A stretch of DNA of 64,000 nt from assembly GCF_007860185.1 (NCBI RefSeq), contig NZ_SJPY01000006.1, positions 488,159-552,158 on the forward strand, written 5' to 3'. The DNA comes from Novipirellula aureliae. GTDB lineage: Bacteria > Planctomycetota > Planctomycetia > Pirellulales > Pirellulaceae. Positions 36,153-45,809 of this stretch are shown one piece after another (position 1 is the first letter of the stretch; every line of letters starts with the position of its first letter). The notes under the pieces were generated by a model. That model did no database searches, was not told the DNA's origin, and saw only the letters and a program-made list of their open reading frames with translations. The position numbers and the translations under genes are program-made.

Positions 36153-36488
36153 CGGAGCCTCAAGGTTTGGTATGCATTCTAGGAATAAGAAATGATCGTC
36201 GTTCGGTAACTCAATTTTCCTATCACGTCGCCGAGTCGAAAACCTGTGGAATAACTGACTGATTTTAGCATCGTCTAGAATAGCTCGATCCGTTTGCGTT
36301 GCAATCGCTTCGCTTCTGCCCAAAGAACGTCACGCGTGGCGCCAGTATATCAGAAGAGTTTGTGGGGCATTGATGGGGAATAACGAATCTTGTTTGTTTT
36401 CCTGGCAATTCAACCTACCCCGAGCGACGTCGATTGTCCTACTGCGTCATTTGGTTGACGATTATGCCGCCGGCATTTCAGCGATTAG

Positions 36489-36606
36489 CGGCCTGTCGAT
36501 TTAATCGTTTAACGCTTAGCCGAAGGCGTCAGCTTTTCCGTAAACGGTCGCCTATGGCTTGGCGTTAAACAATCAGTCGAGTCAAACCGATTAAATCAGC
36601 AGGCCG
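36489..36606. mobile_element. 118-bp MITE-like palindromic element, copy 1
   Basis: Core CGGCCTG-TC-GATTTAATCG at the left, with the inverted match CGATTAAATC-AG-CAGGCCG at the right, and an inner inverted pair (TTTAACGC.../...GGCGTTAAA). It is flanked on both sides by ATTAG, a possible 5-bp target duplication. A second copy of identical length is at 41480-41597. No coding capacity. Confidence 0.8.
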
Positions 36607-37236
36607 ATTAGCCCCGGATCACGAAGCACATCCGTATCAACAGAAGGACTCTCTGTCGACTTCACCCGTTGCACCTCTCCCGACGCAGCTGGGGGAGCGA
36701 TGCCCTTAAGGCATTCGCGAGGGAGGGGGCCTGCCGGAAGCACATCGTGTAGGCCCCCTCCCGAACGTCGGCTTAATGCCGTGTTCGACCTCCTTCAAGC
36801 TTCCCTTGGGAGTGGAGGTTAAGTTGTAGACTCAGCTGAACGCAATAACTGCACGACCTCTTTGCCGGGGGGCGGAAAGCCAGAGGTGAAGTCGTTTCTT
36901 TCAACCGGACAGATCTTAGGGGCTGTTTTCGTTGCAATTCATCCTACCCCAACGGGGTTTTTATTCCAAATTATTAGGGTCGCAAACGAAGCGAACGCAC
37001 CCTGAAGATCGGATCAGCAAAAAAAATAGCGTAAAAATCGAAAGAAAACGCGGCAAATTACATGTGTTGAGGACGTGATGGCAATTCCGGTTGATTAACT
37101 TTTCTGAAGTTTACGGTTAATTTGCTTGTGCATTGTTTGAGACTTAGGTAGGTTAGGTAAGTGTTGATGGTTGGATCGAGGCCCCCCGGCCTGTTCCAAT
37201 ACTGTGATTGTTATTCTTTAACAGAGAGAGATTTTG
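36607..37236. other. Spacer with strong hairpin upstream of a PEP-CTERM gene
   Basis: GGGAGGGGGCCT (36721-36732) pairs perfectly with AGGCCCCCTCCC (36751-36762), 12-bp stem and 18-nt loop. No gene recognised. Closer to the next gene, GATTAAC and GTTAAT (about 37093-37122) form a weak dyad that might be regulatory. Confidence 0.5.
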
Positions 37237-38145
37237 ATGAAATTTTGGAAATGTGTGGTACCGTTGGTGGCAATGATCGTCGCCGGCTCGTCCGCCTCGG
37301 CTGATGTATTTACCTATCTTGGGGATACTGGGGGTGCCAGTAACCTCAATGTTGTGGCGAACTGGTCCACAGGGGGATCGCCTGCAACGGGATTGCCTGT
37401 ATCCGGTGACACGGCCAATGTGAATGTTGACGCGACTTGGCCAAATACCTCAGCTGCCCTTGGTTTAATCGTGGGCGGTGACCTTATTTTTGATGGCGGT
37501 ATTACGGTGACAGCGGCTACAGACGTTGTGGGCACAACCCCTGACAGCGTTACATTCAATAATGTAACGGTTAACGTCGGTGACGACATCTTCACAGGCG
37601 GCGCGGGCGGCAACTTCATTTTCAACGACGGCTCGGTCACTAACGTGGATGATGATTTCCAAGCCAATGGCGGCGGCACCATCACGATTAATGGTGGCAC
37701 CCACTTAAACGGAATTGCCCCTCAAGGTACCGCGCAGTTCGGTGCCCAGAACGCCAGCACTATGAATGTCAATGGCGGTACGATCACAACGGGGATATTT
37801 GGCGTCGGGGACACTGGCCTTATGACTATCGGCGGCTCGGCGGTGCTTTCTGGCGGTGGCGATACCACGACGCTCGCGGGCACTATCGATGTCTCGGATG
37901 CTTGGACCGGTTCATGGACCATTGATGGACTCGTCGGCACCGCTTGGCGCAGCGAAGTCATCGGTGGCGGTTGGCTACTCGATGGCAACATCGTCGATGA
38001 AACCATCTTTGACAGTGGTTTCCTTGTAACAAACAGCGGGCAAACGCTTTCGCTTGCCCCTAGCGCAGTTCCAGAGCCCGGCTCGTTGGCGGTTCTTGGA
38101 CTTTGCGGGGTCGGCATGATTGTTCGCCGTCGTCGTCAAAAGTAA
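37237..38145 (+). CDS. PEP-CTERM exported autotransporter-like beta protein
   Basis: 302 residues from the ATG at 37237, directly after a TTG in frame and preceded by AGAGAGAG. Signal peptide 1-22 (ending SSASAD). The mature part is Gly/Thr/Asn-rich with short repeated strands (TVNVGDDIFTGGAGGNFIFN, TLAGTIDVSDAWTGSWTIDG), a pattern of parallel beta-helix surface proteins. C-terminus SAVPEPGSLAVLGLCGVGMI then VRRRRQK is a PEP-CTERM signal. GC- and Gly-rich codon use differs slightly from neighbours because of composition. Followed by a textbook terminator; monocistronic. Confidence 0.88.
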   Translation: MKFWKCVVPLVAMIVAGSSASADVFTYLGDTGGASNLNVVANWSTGGSPATGLPVSGDTANVNVDATWPNTSAALGLIVGGDLIFDGGITVTAATDVVGTTPDSVTFNNVTVNVGDDIFTGGAGGNFIFNDGSVTNVDDDFQANGGGTITINGGTHLNGIAPQGTAQFGAQNASTMNVNGGTITTGIFGVGDTGLMTIGGSAVLSGGGDTTTLAGTIDVSDAWTGSWTIDGLVGTAWRSEVIGGGWLLDGNIVDETIFDSGFLVTNSGQTLSLAPSAVPEPGSLAVLGLCGVGMIVRRRRQK

Positions 38146-38192
38146 GCCGCAGATTATCATACCGTTTTTGCAGCGATCACCTGCAATCGACT

Positions 38193-38228
38193 GAGGCCGA
38201 CGAAATATTCGTCGGCCTCTTTTTTTTT
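38193..38228 (+). terminator. Rho-independent terminator
   Basis: Perfect 12-bp stem GAGGCCGACGAA/TTCGTCGGCCTC with an ATA loop followed by nine T, 47 bp after the PEP-CTERM stop. The clearest terminator in the window. Confidence 0.95.
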
Positions 38229-38274
38229 GCTCGCCAACAGCATCCTGCCATCATCTGAGACTCTCCGGTATTTT

Positions 38275-40495
38275 CATTGGCGCCCATTCGCGTCATTAGC
38301 GGGCAAAACACTTCCTTCGCGTTCGCCCAAAAGTTTGCCCGCCAATGGCGCTAATTGTCGCGAATCAAATGCTGAACGAGCCTGCCGGATTCGTGGTGAT
38401 TAGGGTCGATTAGTGTTCCCAACACAGTATGGGGTTTTAGGAACACTAATCTGCACTCATCATCACTAATAAGGAAATTGGAGAGGAATTGGGTTCAGGC
38501 TCGGGATTCAGAAGCGTCCGAAGAACAATCGCGATGTGCGATTGCCCGTCACGTTCTTTTGACTCTATCGCTTGCACCGGAGGGAAGCAATGTTGACCGG
38601 TAACCGAAAGGTTGCCGTTATTCATTGGCGCCCATTCGCGTGATTAGCGGGCAAAACACGTCCTTCGCGTTCGCCCAAAAGTTTGCCCGCCAATGGCGCT
38701 AATTGTCGCGAATCAAATGCTGAACGAGCCTGCTGGATTCGTGGTGATTAGGGTCGATTAGTGTTCCCAACACAGCATGGGGTTTTAGGAACACTCATCA
38801 TCACGAATAAGGAAAATTGGAGAGGAATTGGGTTCAGGCTCGGGATTCAGAAGAGTCCGAAGGACATTCGCGATGTGCGACCGCCCGTCACGTTCTTTTG
38901 ACTCTATCGCTTGCACCGGAGGGAGGCAATATTGACACGGTAACCGAAAGGTTGCCGTTTTTCATTGGCGCCCATTCGCGTCATTAGCGGGCAAAACACG
39001 TCCTTCGCGTTCGCCCAAAAGTTTGCCCGCCAATGGCGCTAATTGTCGCAAATCAAATGCTGAACGAGCCTGCTGGATTCGTGGTGATTAGAGTCGATTA
39101 GTGTTCCCAACACAGTATGGGATTTTAGGAACACTAATCTGCACTCATCATCACGAATAATGAAAATTGGAGAGGAATTGGGTTCAGGCTCGGGATTCAG
39201 AAGCGTCCGAAGGACAATCGCGATGTGCGACCGCCCGTCACGTTCTTTTGACTCTATCGCTTGCACCGGAGGGAAGCAATATTGACGGGTAACCGAAAGG
39301 TTGCCGTTATTCATTGGCGCCCATTCGCGTCATTAGCGGGCAAAACACTTCCTTCGCGCTCGCCCAAAAGTTTGCCCGCCAATGGCGCTAATTGTCGCGA
39401 ATCAAATGCTGAACGAGCCTGCCGGATTCGTGGTGATTAGGGTCGATTAGTGTTCCCAACACAGCATGGGATTTTAGGAACACTAATCATCACGAATAAT
39501 GAAAATTGGAGAGGAATTGGGTTCAGGCTCGGGATTCAGAAGCGTTCGAAGGACATTCGCGATGTGCGACCGCCCGTCACGTTCTTTTGACTCTATCGCT
39601 TGCACCGGAGGGAGGCAATATTGACACGGTAACCGAAAGGTTGCCGTTTTTCATTGGCGCCCATTCGCGTCATTAGCGGGCAAAACACGTCCTTCGCGTT
39701 CGCCCAAAAGTTTGCCCGCCAATGGCGCTAATTGTCGCAAATCAAATGCTGAACGAGCCTGCTGGATTCGTGGTGATTAGGGTCGATTAGTGTTCCCAAC
39801 ACAGCATGGGGTTTTAGGAACACTCATCATCACGAATAATGAAACTTGGAGAGGAATTGGGTTCAGGCTCGGGATTCAGAAGCGTCCGAAGAACAATCGC
39901 GATGTGCGACCGCCCGTCACGTTCTTTTGACTCTATCGCTTGCACCGGAGGGAGGCCATATTGACGGGTAACCGAAAGGTTGCCGTTATTCATTGGCGCC
40001 CATTCGCGTGATTAGCGGGTAAAACACTTTCTTTGCGCTCGCCCAAAAGTTTGCCCGCCAATGGCGCTAATTGTCGCGAATCAAATGCTGAACGAGCCTG
40101 CCGGATTCGTGGTGATTAGGGTCGATTAGTGTTCCCAACACAGCATGGGGTTTTAGGAACACTAATCATCACGAATAATGAAAATTTGAGAGGAATTGGG
40201 TTCAGGCTCGGGATTCAGAAGCGTCCGAAGAACAATCGCGATGTGCGACCGCCCGTCACGTTCTTTTGACTCTATCGCTTGCACCGGAGGGAGGCAATAT
40301 TGACGGGTAACCGAAAGGTTGCCGTTTTTCATTGGCGCCCATTCGCGTGATTAGCGGGCAAAACACTTTCTTCGCGCTCGCCCAAAAGTTTGCCCGCCAA
40401 TGGCGCTAATTGTCGCGAATCAAATGCTGAACGAGCCTGCCGGATTCGTGGTGATTAGGGTCGATTAGTGTTCCCAACACAGCATGGGATTTTAA
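38275..40495. repeat. Seven-copy 339-349-bp palindromic repeat array
   Basis: Units begin (CATTGGCGCCCATTCGCG) at 38275, 38623, 38963, 39312, 39652, 39991 and 40330; steps are 348, 340, 349, 340, 339 and 339 bp. Units 1 and 3 are longer by about 9 bp near the second arm. Each holds a long imperfect palindrome (ATTCGCG...GGGCAAAAC / GTTTGCCCG...CGCGAAT), the perfect 12-bp pair GATTAGTGTTCC/GGAACACTAATC in some copies, and a tail ending AACCGAAAGGTTGCCG. Unit 7 is cut at the RAYT leader. Confidence 0.96.
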
Positions 40496-40510
40496 ACCAA
40501 GGAGGGCAAA

Positions 40511-41495
40511 ATGCCTCGAAAACCTCGCTATGAAGTCGCTGATCCAGCGGAAGTCCAAGTGTTTCACCTAATCCAGCGTTGTGTTAGGCGGGCATACCTT
40601 TGTGGCCAGGATCGCTTTTCGGGCCAGTCCTTCAAACACCGCAGAGGATGGATTCGTGATCGATTGGAATTTCTTGCTAGCATTTTTGGTATCGATTGTC
40701 TTACGTATACCGTACTGAGCACACACATGCATATTGTTCTGATGTACGGCGGAAAATATTGCACGACGGGCAAACCGCGAGGACCCGTGTACGGGACGGT
40801 TCTGGGAAGGAAGATTCAAGCTGCAAGTTCTTTTGGATGAAGCGAGCCTGCTTGCCTGTGCTGCGTATGTCGACCTGAATCCAATCCGAGCAGCGATGGC
40901 CGAGACAACTGAAACGAGCGACTACACGGGAGCGAGAGATCGGCTTGATGATTTAGCCGAGCGGCAAGATCGCAGTCGACCAAGCACTCATGAGTGGGAA
41001 CGTAGTCGTCGTCGCCGCAAGAGCGGCTGGATGAGTCCGATTGAGATTGATGAGAAGAACGATCCGGTTGGCCCGTGCGTCGACGCGTTTGGTCGCCGGG
41101 CCAGCAGCAAGGGGTTCTTGGCCGTTTCGATGGGCCGCTATCTGGAATTATTGGACTGGACTGGCCGTCAATTGCACCGTGCAAAGATTGGCAAAATCTC
41201 TGACCACTTGGCCCCAATTTTGAGTCGCATTGGTTTGGACACACATGGATGGTGTGAGATTGTTAAGAAGTTTGGTCGGGTTTTCAAGCGAGCAGCGGGG
41301 ACCCCTGAGAGCCTGGCACGCGAGGCGATCTGTTGTGGCCAAGGTTGGATGTGTGCTCCTGAGAACCCGCTATCCCGGATGATTCATGGGCTTGGAAATT
41401 GTTTTGCTAACGTCTACGCCTTCAAGCGTTACGTTCATTGCTTGAAAAACAGTCTGCGTATTAGCCGTTTTGGCGTTAGCGGGCTGTCGATTTAA
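40511..41495 (+). pseudogene. REP-associated tyrosine (Y1/HUH) transposase, frameshifted by internal deletion
   Basis: Start MPRKPRYEVADPAE after AAACCAAGGAGGG, then QRCVRRAYLCGQDRF and the HUH motif in STHMHIVL at about residue 77. Just after this (about 40743-40752) the frame is lost; the reading resumes in another frame as ENIARRANREDPCTGRFWEG, RFKLQVLLDEASLL and AAYVDLNPIRAAM, the usual second half of these transposases. A segment between the HUH motif and ENIARRANRE is missing, so the gene is dead. The 3' codons from about 41370 are supplied by an inverted-repeat element. It stands beside the palindromic array, the normal setting of RAYT genes. Confidence 0.85.
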
Positions 41496-41633
41496 TCGTT
41501 TAACGCTTAGCCGAAGGCGTCAGCTTTTCCATAAGCGGTCGCCTACGGCTTGGCGTTAAACAATCAGTCGAGTCAAACCGATTAAATCAGCAGGCCGCTA
41601 TCGCCAAAACGGCCCATGAATAATCTGGGCTAG
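41370..41633. mobile_element. Inverted-repeat element (copy A) carrying a nested MITE
   Basis: Ends CTATCCCGGATGATTCATGG and CCATGAATAATCTGGGCTAG are inverted matches. It equals the 141-bp element at 54886-55026 except for about 124 bp inserted in the loop of the inner hairpin. It supplies the 3' end of the RAYT pseudogene. Confidence 0.85.
41480..41597. mobile_element. 118-bp MITE-like element, copy 2, nested
   Basis: Same 118-bp core as 36489-36606 with a few substitutions (CGGGCTG for CGGCCTG at the left end). Inserted into the loop of the ATTAGCCGTTTTGGC hairpin of copy A; the uninterrupted site is seen at 54977-55010. Confidence 0.85.
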
Positions 41634-41696
41634 GGGTGTCTTGGACGAGGCCTTGAGTCCTCGTCCATTTGAGAACATCGAGTTGGGACGAGCCAG

Positions 41697-43886
41697 CTAT
41701 CGTGCATCCGTTTCGGTTGGCAATTCGGCCACTTGAAGCTCGGCTTCGTTCATTGGTTCTTCAATGTTCTTGGGCCAAACTTTTCCGATCTTGTCGATGG
41801 CTTGGTCGACGGCTTGCTTGGTGACCCCTTCGATCAAAGCAAGGTTGGTACGCAGCGTTGCTGCTGACCATTGTTGCAAGAGTGGCAATGTGCTTTCACG
41901 CATCGAAACGATGCGGGCGGAAAGACTCGCGAGTGCCTTGTTGGCTTCAAACCGTTCCTCCTCGTTCTCCTGCACAACCTCTTGCTCGGCAACCTCTTGT
42001 TCGGCAACGAGTAGCACATCGTCACGGGCGACTTCAGGATCGGTCGATACAAGCTCGTCATGCCGAAACTCGTCATTGGGAAGCTCGTCGATTTCGACGT
42101 GGTTTTGCCGATCACCGATGTCGTAGGGTTCCGTGGCGATGACGGAGAAATCCCAGACGGGGACGTCATTGGAAGCTAGATCGTATGGCAGGTAGGGGTC
42201 ATCCAGGGTGACGATCATTGCCGAACAACCGACTGACGCCAGCTCTTGTTTGACGATTGGCTCTGGTTCGGGTGCCGCTTCAGCCGTGAGCACGCTTTGA
42301 CCGAGATGACGGTAGGCATCAACTCGTTCCGCAGCGAGCGAGTCCAGCTCGCTACGGTGGTTGCGGGCGATCTCGACGCGAGCGGCTGCTTTACGGGCCG
42401 CTACTTTACGGGCCGCTGCTTTACGGGCCGCTACTTTATTGGCCGCTACTTTATTGGCCGCTTCTTTATTGGCCGCTTCTTCAGCGGCGGCCACTCGAGC
42501 GTCTTCGGCTGCTAGTTGCGTTGCAACCGCGACCGCCTGCTGCTGCAGCTCAGCGATTTGTGAGAGCGTGCTTTGTGCGGTGGGCGTCACCATCGCGAAC
42601 GGTTCCGTTATCTGTTGAACCGACACACCGACACGTTGACAAATCGATTGAGCTACTACGAACAAAGAGGTGTTAGCCGGGGTCGAATTCTTCAGGTTCG
42701 AAGCGGCAGGTTTGGAGGTGTCCTCTTTGGGCTCTTCGCTTTGAGCAATCATGTTGAATTCATTCTTCGTCTTGGGTTCAAACCACGAGTACGAGTAGTT
42801 GCCATCGTGATCGAACAAGCATCGGTCGCCCATATCCGATAGGACCGTCTCTGACGTCGCAGCTACCGATCGGTCCGTTTTGGGTTGGGCCATTTCCGAT
42901 AGATCCGTGCTTTCCTCCGCTAGACGCTGCTCGGCATACCAATCATCGGTATCCCAGTCGTCAGAAAATTCTTCCTCCCAGCTATCGGCTTCAGGCATCG
43001 CTTCGTCGGCGATTCCATGATAGTCAGCGAATTCGCCATCGTACTCATCGTCATAGTACTCGTAAGAGTAATACTCAGCGTCGTCCGATTCGTCAGCGGC
43101 GTTCTGTTGGGCAACCTCATCGACAGCGACCTCATCGACCGCAACCTCATCGACCACGACCTCATTGACAGCGACCTCATCGACGGCAACCTCATCGACC
43201 GCAACCTGATCGACCACGACTTCATCGACCACGACCTCATTGACCGTGGCCTCATTGACCGTGGCCTCATCGACAGCAACCTCATCGACGGCAACCTGAT
43301 CGACCACGACTTCATCGACGGCAACCTCATCGACGGCAACCTGATCGACCACGACCTCATCGACCGTGGCCTCATCGACCACGACCTCATCGACGGCAAC
43401 CTCATCGACCACGACCTCATCGACCACGACCTCATCGACCACGACCTCATCGACCACGACCTCATCGACGGCAACCTCATCGACCGCAACCTCATCGACG
43501 GCAACCTGATCGACCACGACTTCATCGACGGCAACCTCATCGACAGCGACCTCATCGACGGCAACCTCATTGACAGCAACCTCATTGGCGGCGGCTGCTT
43601 CGTTCTCAGCAAACTCTTCGATCAATTCGTTTATTGCATTGGGATCCGTCAGTTCTTTCATTTGCCGGTCGACGAATTCAGCCAGATAGGCCTTCCACTC
43701 TTTCCATTGTTCGAATCCGGTTTCGGGTTTGATGGCATCAATGGCTTTGATGGCAGCAAAGAGCTGGGCATCGCGATCATAACGATCGTTGGAGGCGGAT
43801 CCAACGAGTGGACTCAGTGCGACTGCACCGGTAACGATACAGCTCAGGGCGAAGCGACGTAGTCTTTTTCTAATTTGAACGTTCAT
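41697..43886 (-). CDS. Exported acidic protein with about 32 VDEVA-type pentapeptides
   Basis: 729 residues, ATG at 43886 with GAGGA 8 nt upstream. Signal peptide about 1-32 (ending VGSAS). A short folded region (35-95) leads into about 32 consecutive pentapeptides of the form (D/N)(E/Q)V(A/V)V, occasionally DEATV, about residues 100-258. Then a Tyr/Asp/Glu-rich acidic stretch (YYSYEYYDDEYDGEF), a linker, an Ala/Lys/Arg helix (AANKVAARKAAARKVAARKA, about 480-510) and a C-terminal helical part. No family recognised. The acidic repeats could bind calcium or form a charged surface layer; this is conjecture. Repeat number is expected to vary by slippage. Confidence 0.85.
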   Translation of the reverse strand: MNVQIRKRLRRFALSCIVTGAVALSPLVGSASNDRYDRDAQLFAAIKAIDAIKPETGFEQWKEWKAYLAEFVDRQMKELTDPNAINELIEEFAENEAAAANEVAVNEVAVDEVAVDEVAVDEVVVDQVAVDEVAVDEVAVDEVVVDEVVVDEVVVDEVVVDEVAVDEVVVDEATVDEVVVDQVAVDEVAVDEVVVDQVAVDEVAVDEATVNEATVNEVVVDEVVVDQVAVDEVAVDEVAVNEVVVDEVAVDEVAVDEVAQQNAADESDDAEYYSYEYYDDEYDGEFADYHGIADEAMPEADSWEEEFSDDWDTDDWYAEQRLAEESTDLSEMAQPKTDRSVAATSETVLSDMGDRCLFDHDGNYSYSWFEPKTKNEFNMIAQSEEPKEDTSKPAASNLKNSTPANTSLFVVAQSICQRVGVSVQQITEPFAMVTPTAQSTLSQIAELQQQAVAVATQLAAEDARVAAAEEAANKEAANKVAANKVAARKAAARKVAARKAAARVEIARNHRSELDSLAAERVDAYRHLGQSVLTAEAAPEPEPIVKQELASVGCSAMIVTLDDPYLPYDLASNDVPVWDFSVIATEPYDIGDRQNHVEIDELPNDEFRHDELVSTDPEVARDDVLLVAEQEVAEQEVVQENEEERFEANKALASLSARIVSMRESTLPLLQQWSAATLRTNLALIEGVTKQAVDQAIDKIGKVWPKNIEEPMNEAELQVAELPTETDAR
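43111..43590 (-). repeat. 15-bp coding tandem repeat, about 32 units
   Basis: In-frame 15-bp units encoding the pentapeptides of the exported protein. Three unit types (GTAGCGGTTGATGAG-like variants for DEVAV, DEVVV, DQVAV) recur in similar order, for example DQVAV-DEVAV repeatedly, suggesting block duplications. The opposite strand gives a false frame reading LIDHDLIDG. Confidence 0.93.
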
Positions 43887-44351
43887 AATAAATCCTCATG
43901 ATTTTGGGCGGCGTTTCGCTTCGTATTCGACAATGTGTGACCTAAGCGATTGGCCGTATGGTTCGTCGCAAGCAGGGGCGACGGAGTGCTAAGAAGCATC
44001 GATATCCAAATCGATTTCTCAAAGACTCGGTGATAATGGGTAGGTACTGCGACTTGATCGAAGAATAACAATGGGTGGTCGAGTTCAAGACGACCAAGAT
44101 CAAATTCGCAACACGAATCATATCGACGACTTTAGCGGAAGCGGCTAGTCTACGGACCAGGAAAACCTTAACGATTCCCTGTTGCTGATCCGGTCGGGGC
44201 AGTTAGAAGAGTTGTGAGGCTAGTGGCAAGGAGGAGAAGGCACAGCAAGCTCCAATCGAAAGCAACCGCATTGGGCAGAGAAAAGGCAAATCGACCAACT
44301 TGATGCTCGGTCCCACAGCCTCGTCTCCAACGCTTTGCAGGGACCGATGGG
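43887..44351. other. Intergenic spacer, nothing recognised
   Basis: 465 bp between two leftward genes. It must carry the promoter of the pentapeptide-repeat gene. I see no repeat, RNA or small gene. Confidence 0.4.
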
Positions 44352-45809
44352 TTAGTAGGCAGCCGTTATCGCATCGATGTTGCTTTTGATCCGCTCATGA
44401 ATTTGAGTTAGCTCGTTTTCGAGGGTCTGGTTGCTGCGGTAGAGACGCACCAACGTTTCACGAGTCTCTTTGAGTTCTTCGCTGACCTTTTTTTGGTACT
44501 CGTCGATCGCGATTCGCTCTTTCTCGACTTGAGTGAAGTCTTCTTCCAAGTTCCTTTTGATCACTTGGTTTGAAGTCAGCATCGACTCTGTCGCACGGAT
44601 CGATTCTTCCAATACTTTTTGTTCGAACTCAACTTCCTGTTTTCGGATGGCTAATTGATTCAGCCGCAGTCGCATGTTTCGCAGCCCAAACCGATAATCG
44701 ATCAATGGGCGAAGGTAGTGGTAGCTGATTGGCTTCACGACGTTCTCATCGAGCAACAGTTTCGCTGCATCTTCGCTGACGACGATACGTTCGCCGACCT
44801 CAAATTCGACATCGTTCCCTTCGGCACGTTGCAAGCGGCTATCGACGGCGCGGCCGCTGCCATCAAAGTAACCGCCGTCAAGAGCACCACGAGAATCGGT
44901 ACTATCGACTTCAATTTTGTGTTTTTTTATAAATTCAACCAAAGTCCAGCGGCTTAGCGGAGGGTCGTCCTGCGTCGATTTACTGCCGTCCCGCAAATAC
45001 GAATTCAGCGTTTCCGGTGGCACTCGATCGCCAAACAGCATTTTGACTTGTTCTTCATCGACGCGACCAAAGATGTTGTCCGCATTTGGCACACTGCCTT
45101 CGGCAACAAACATTTGGTGTCCATCGAGTGGCAGCAATTCGTAGACGGACCAACTCTTCGGTCGTCCACTTTCGATCGCTTGAATCTGCGATGGTTCGAG
45201 CGGCATGGTGGGTACAAGCGTCGCACGCTCAGGGGAACTACTGCTAACCCGGAATTCTCCCAAATAAAACGTGGGAACTCGAATTTGGCTATCGGGAAGT
45301 GTTTGTTCAGCAAACCCATAGACCACCAAATCGGGTGGCAGAAGTGGGACAGGATCGGTAGCGACGGCTTCTTCGGCTTCGCTTGGTTCCATCCCAGGGG
45401 GCACTTCTTCGTTGTTTTGTGGTTTGGTAAGCACGATCGAATTTGGATCGTTTTGCTGCATGTTCAGCGAACGCCACACTCGTCCTGTTTCCACAGCCAC
45501 TTCGGACAATTGTTGCGTCAGCGACATCAAGCCTTGGCTCAACTCCGGGTCCGACGCGCTGCCGAACTTAATCGCGTACTGTTCCTCTGCCGCCTTTTCC
45601 TCGCGTTTTTCGAGTTTTTCCTTCGTTAAATGCCACGCGGCACGACTCTTCAAAGCGACGGCGACCGGAAAGATAAAGGTGACTGCCAAAATCATTGCGA
45701 ACAGGGCGAAAACGATGTGATACCATCGCCAATCACGAGCCGCTTTCCACAAAACCACGAAAAACCCGATCACAAAGATGATCAGAAATGCGAGAATGAC
45801 ATATTGCAT
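44352..45809 (-). CDS. Two-TM protein with long C-terminal coiled coil
   Basis: 485 residues. Two TM helices (about 3-22, YVILAFLIIFVIGFFVVLW; about 32-54, IVFALFAMILAVTFIFPVAV), then a charged helix (TKEKLEKREEKAAEEQ), a soluble central domain (about 150-350) containing LVVYGFAEQTLPDSQIRVPT and EGNDVEFEVGERIVVSEDAA, and a coiled coil of about 100 residues at the C-terminus (VEFEQKVLEESIRATESMLT, LVRLYRSNQTLENELTQIHE). I recognise no named family; it looks like a planctomycete-specific envelope protein. Divergent from the TolC-like gene across 400 bp, which suggests but does not prove a shared role in the envelope. Confidence 0.8.
   Translation of the reverse strand: MQYVILAFLIIFVIGFFVVLWKAARDWRWYHIVFALFAMILAVTFIFPVAVALKSRAAWHLTKEKLEKREEKAAEEQYAIKFGSASDPELSQGLMSLTQQLSEVAVETGRVWRSLNMQQNDPNSIVLTKPQNNEEVPPGMEPSEAEEAVATDPVPLLPPDLVVYGFAEQTLPDSQIRVPTFYLGEFRVSSSSPERATLVPTMPLEPSQIQAIESGRPKSWSVYELLPLDGHQMFVAEGSVPNADNIFGRVDEEQVKMLFGDRVPPETLNSYLRDGSKSTQDDPPLSRWTLVEFIKKHKIEVDSTDSRGALDGGYFDGSGRAVDSRLQRAEGNDVEFEVGERIVVSEDAAKLLLDENVVKPISYHYLRPLIDYRFGLRNMRLRLNQLAIRKQEVEFEQKVLEESIRATESMLTSNQVIKRNLEEDFTQVEKERIAIDEYQKKVSEELKETRETLVRLYRSNQTLENELTQIHERIKSNIDAITAAY

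Noticed and set aside
39039-39314. 91-codon minus-strand frame inside the 340-bp array
   Set aside because: It is not kept across the other units and has no ribosome site; a product of the repeat sequence.
28098-40495. Possible CRISPR arrays in the 216-bp and 340-bp repeats
   Set aside because: Units are far longer than CRISPR repeats, there are no unique spacers of regular length, and no cas genes are present.
43017-43862. 281-codon plus-strand frame rich in LIDHDLIDG repeats
   Set aside because: It is the antisense of the 15-bp coding repeat. The minus-strand frame has a signal peptide, a ribosome site and non-repeat domains.
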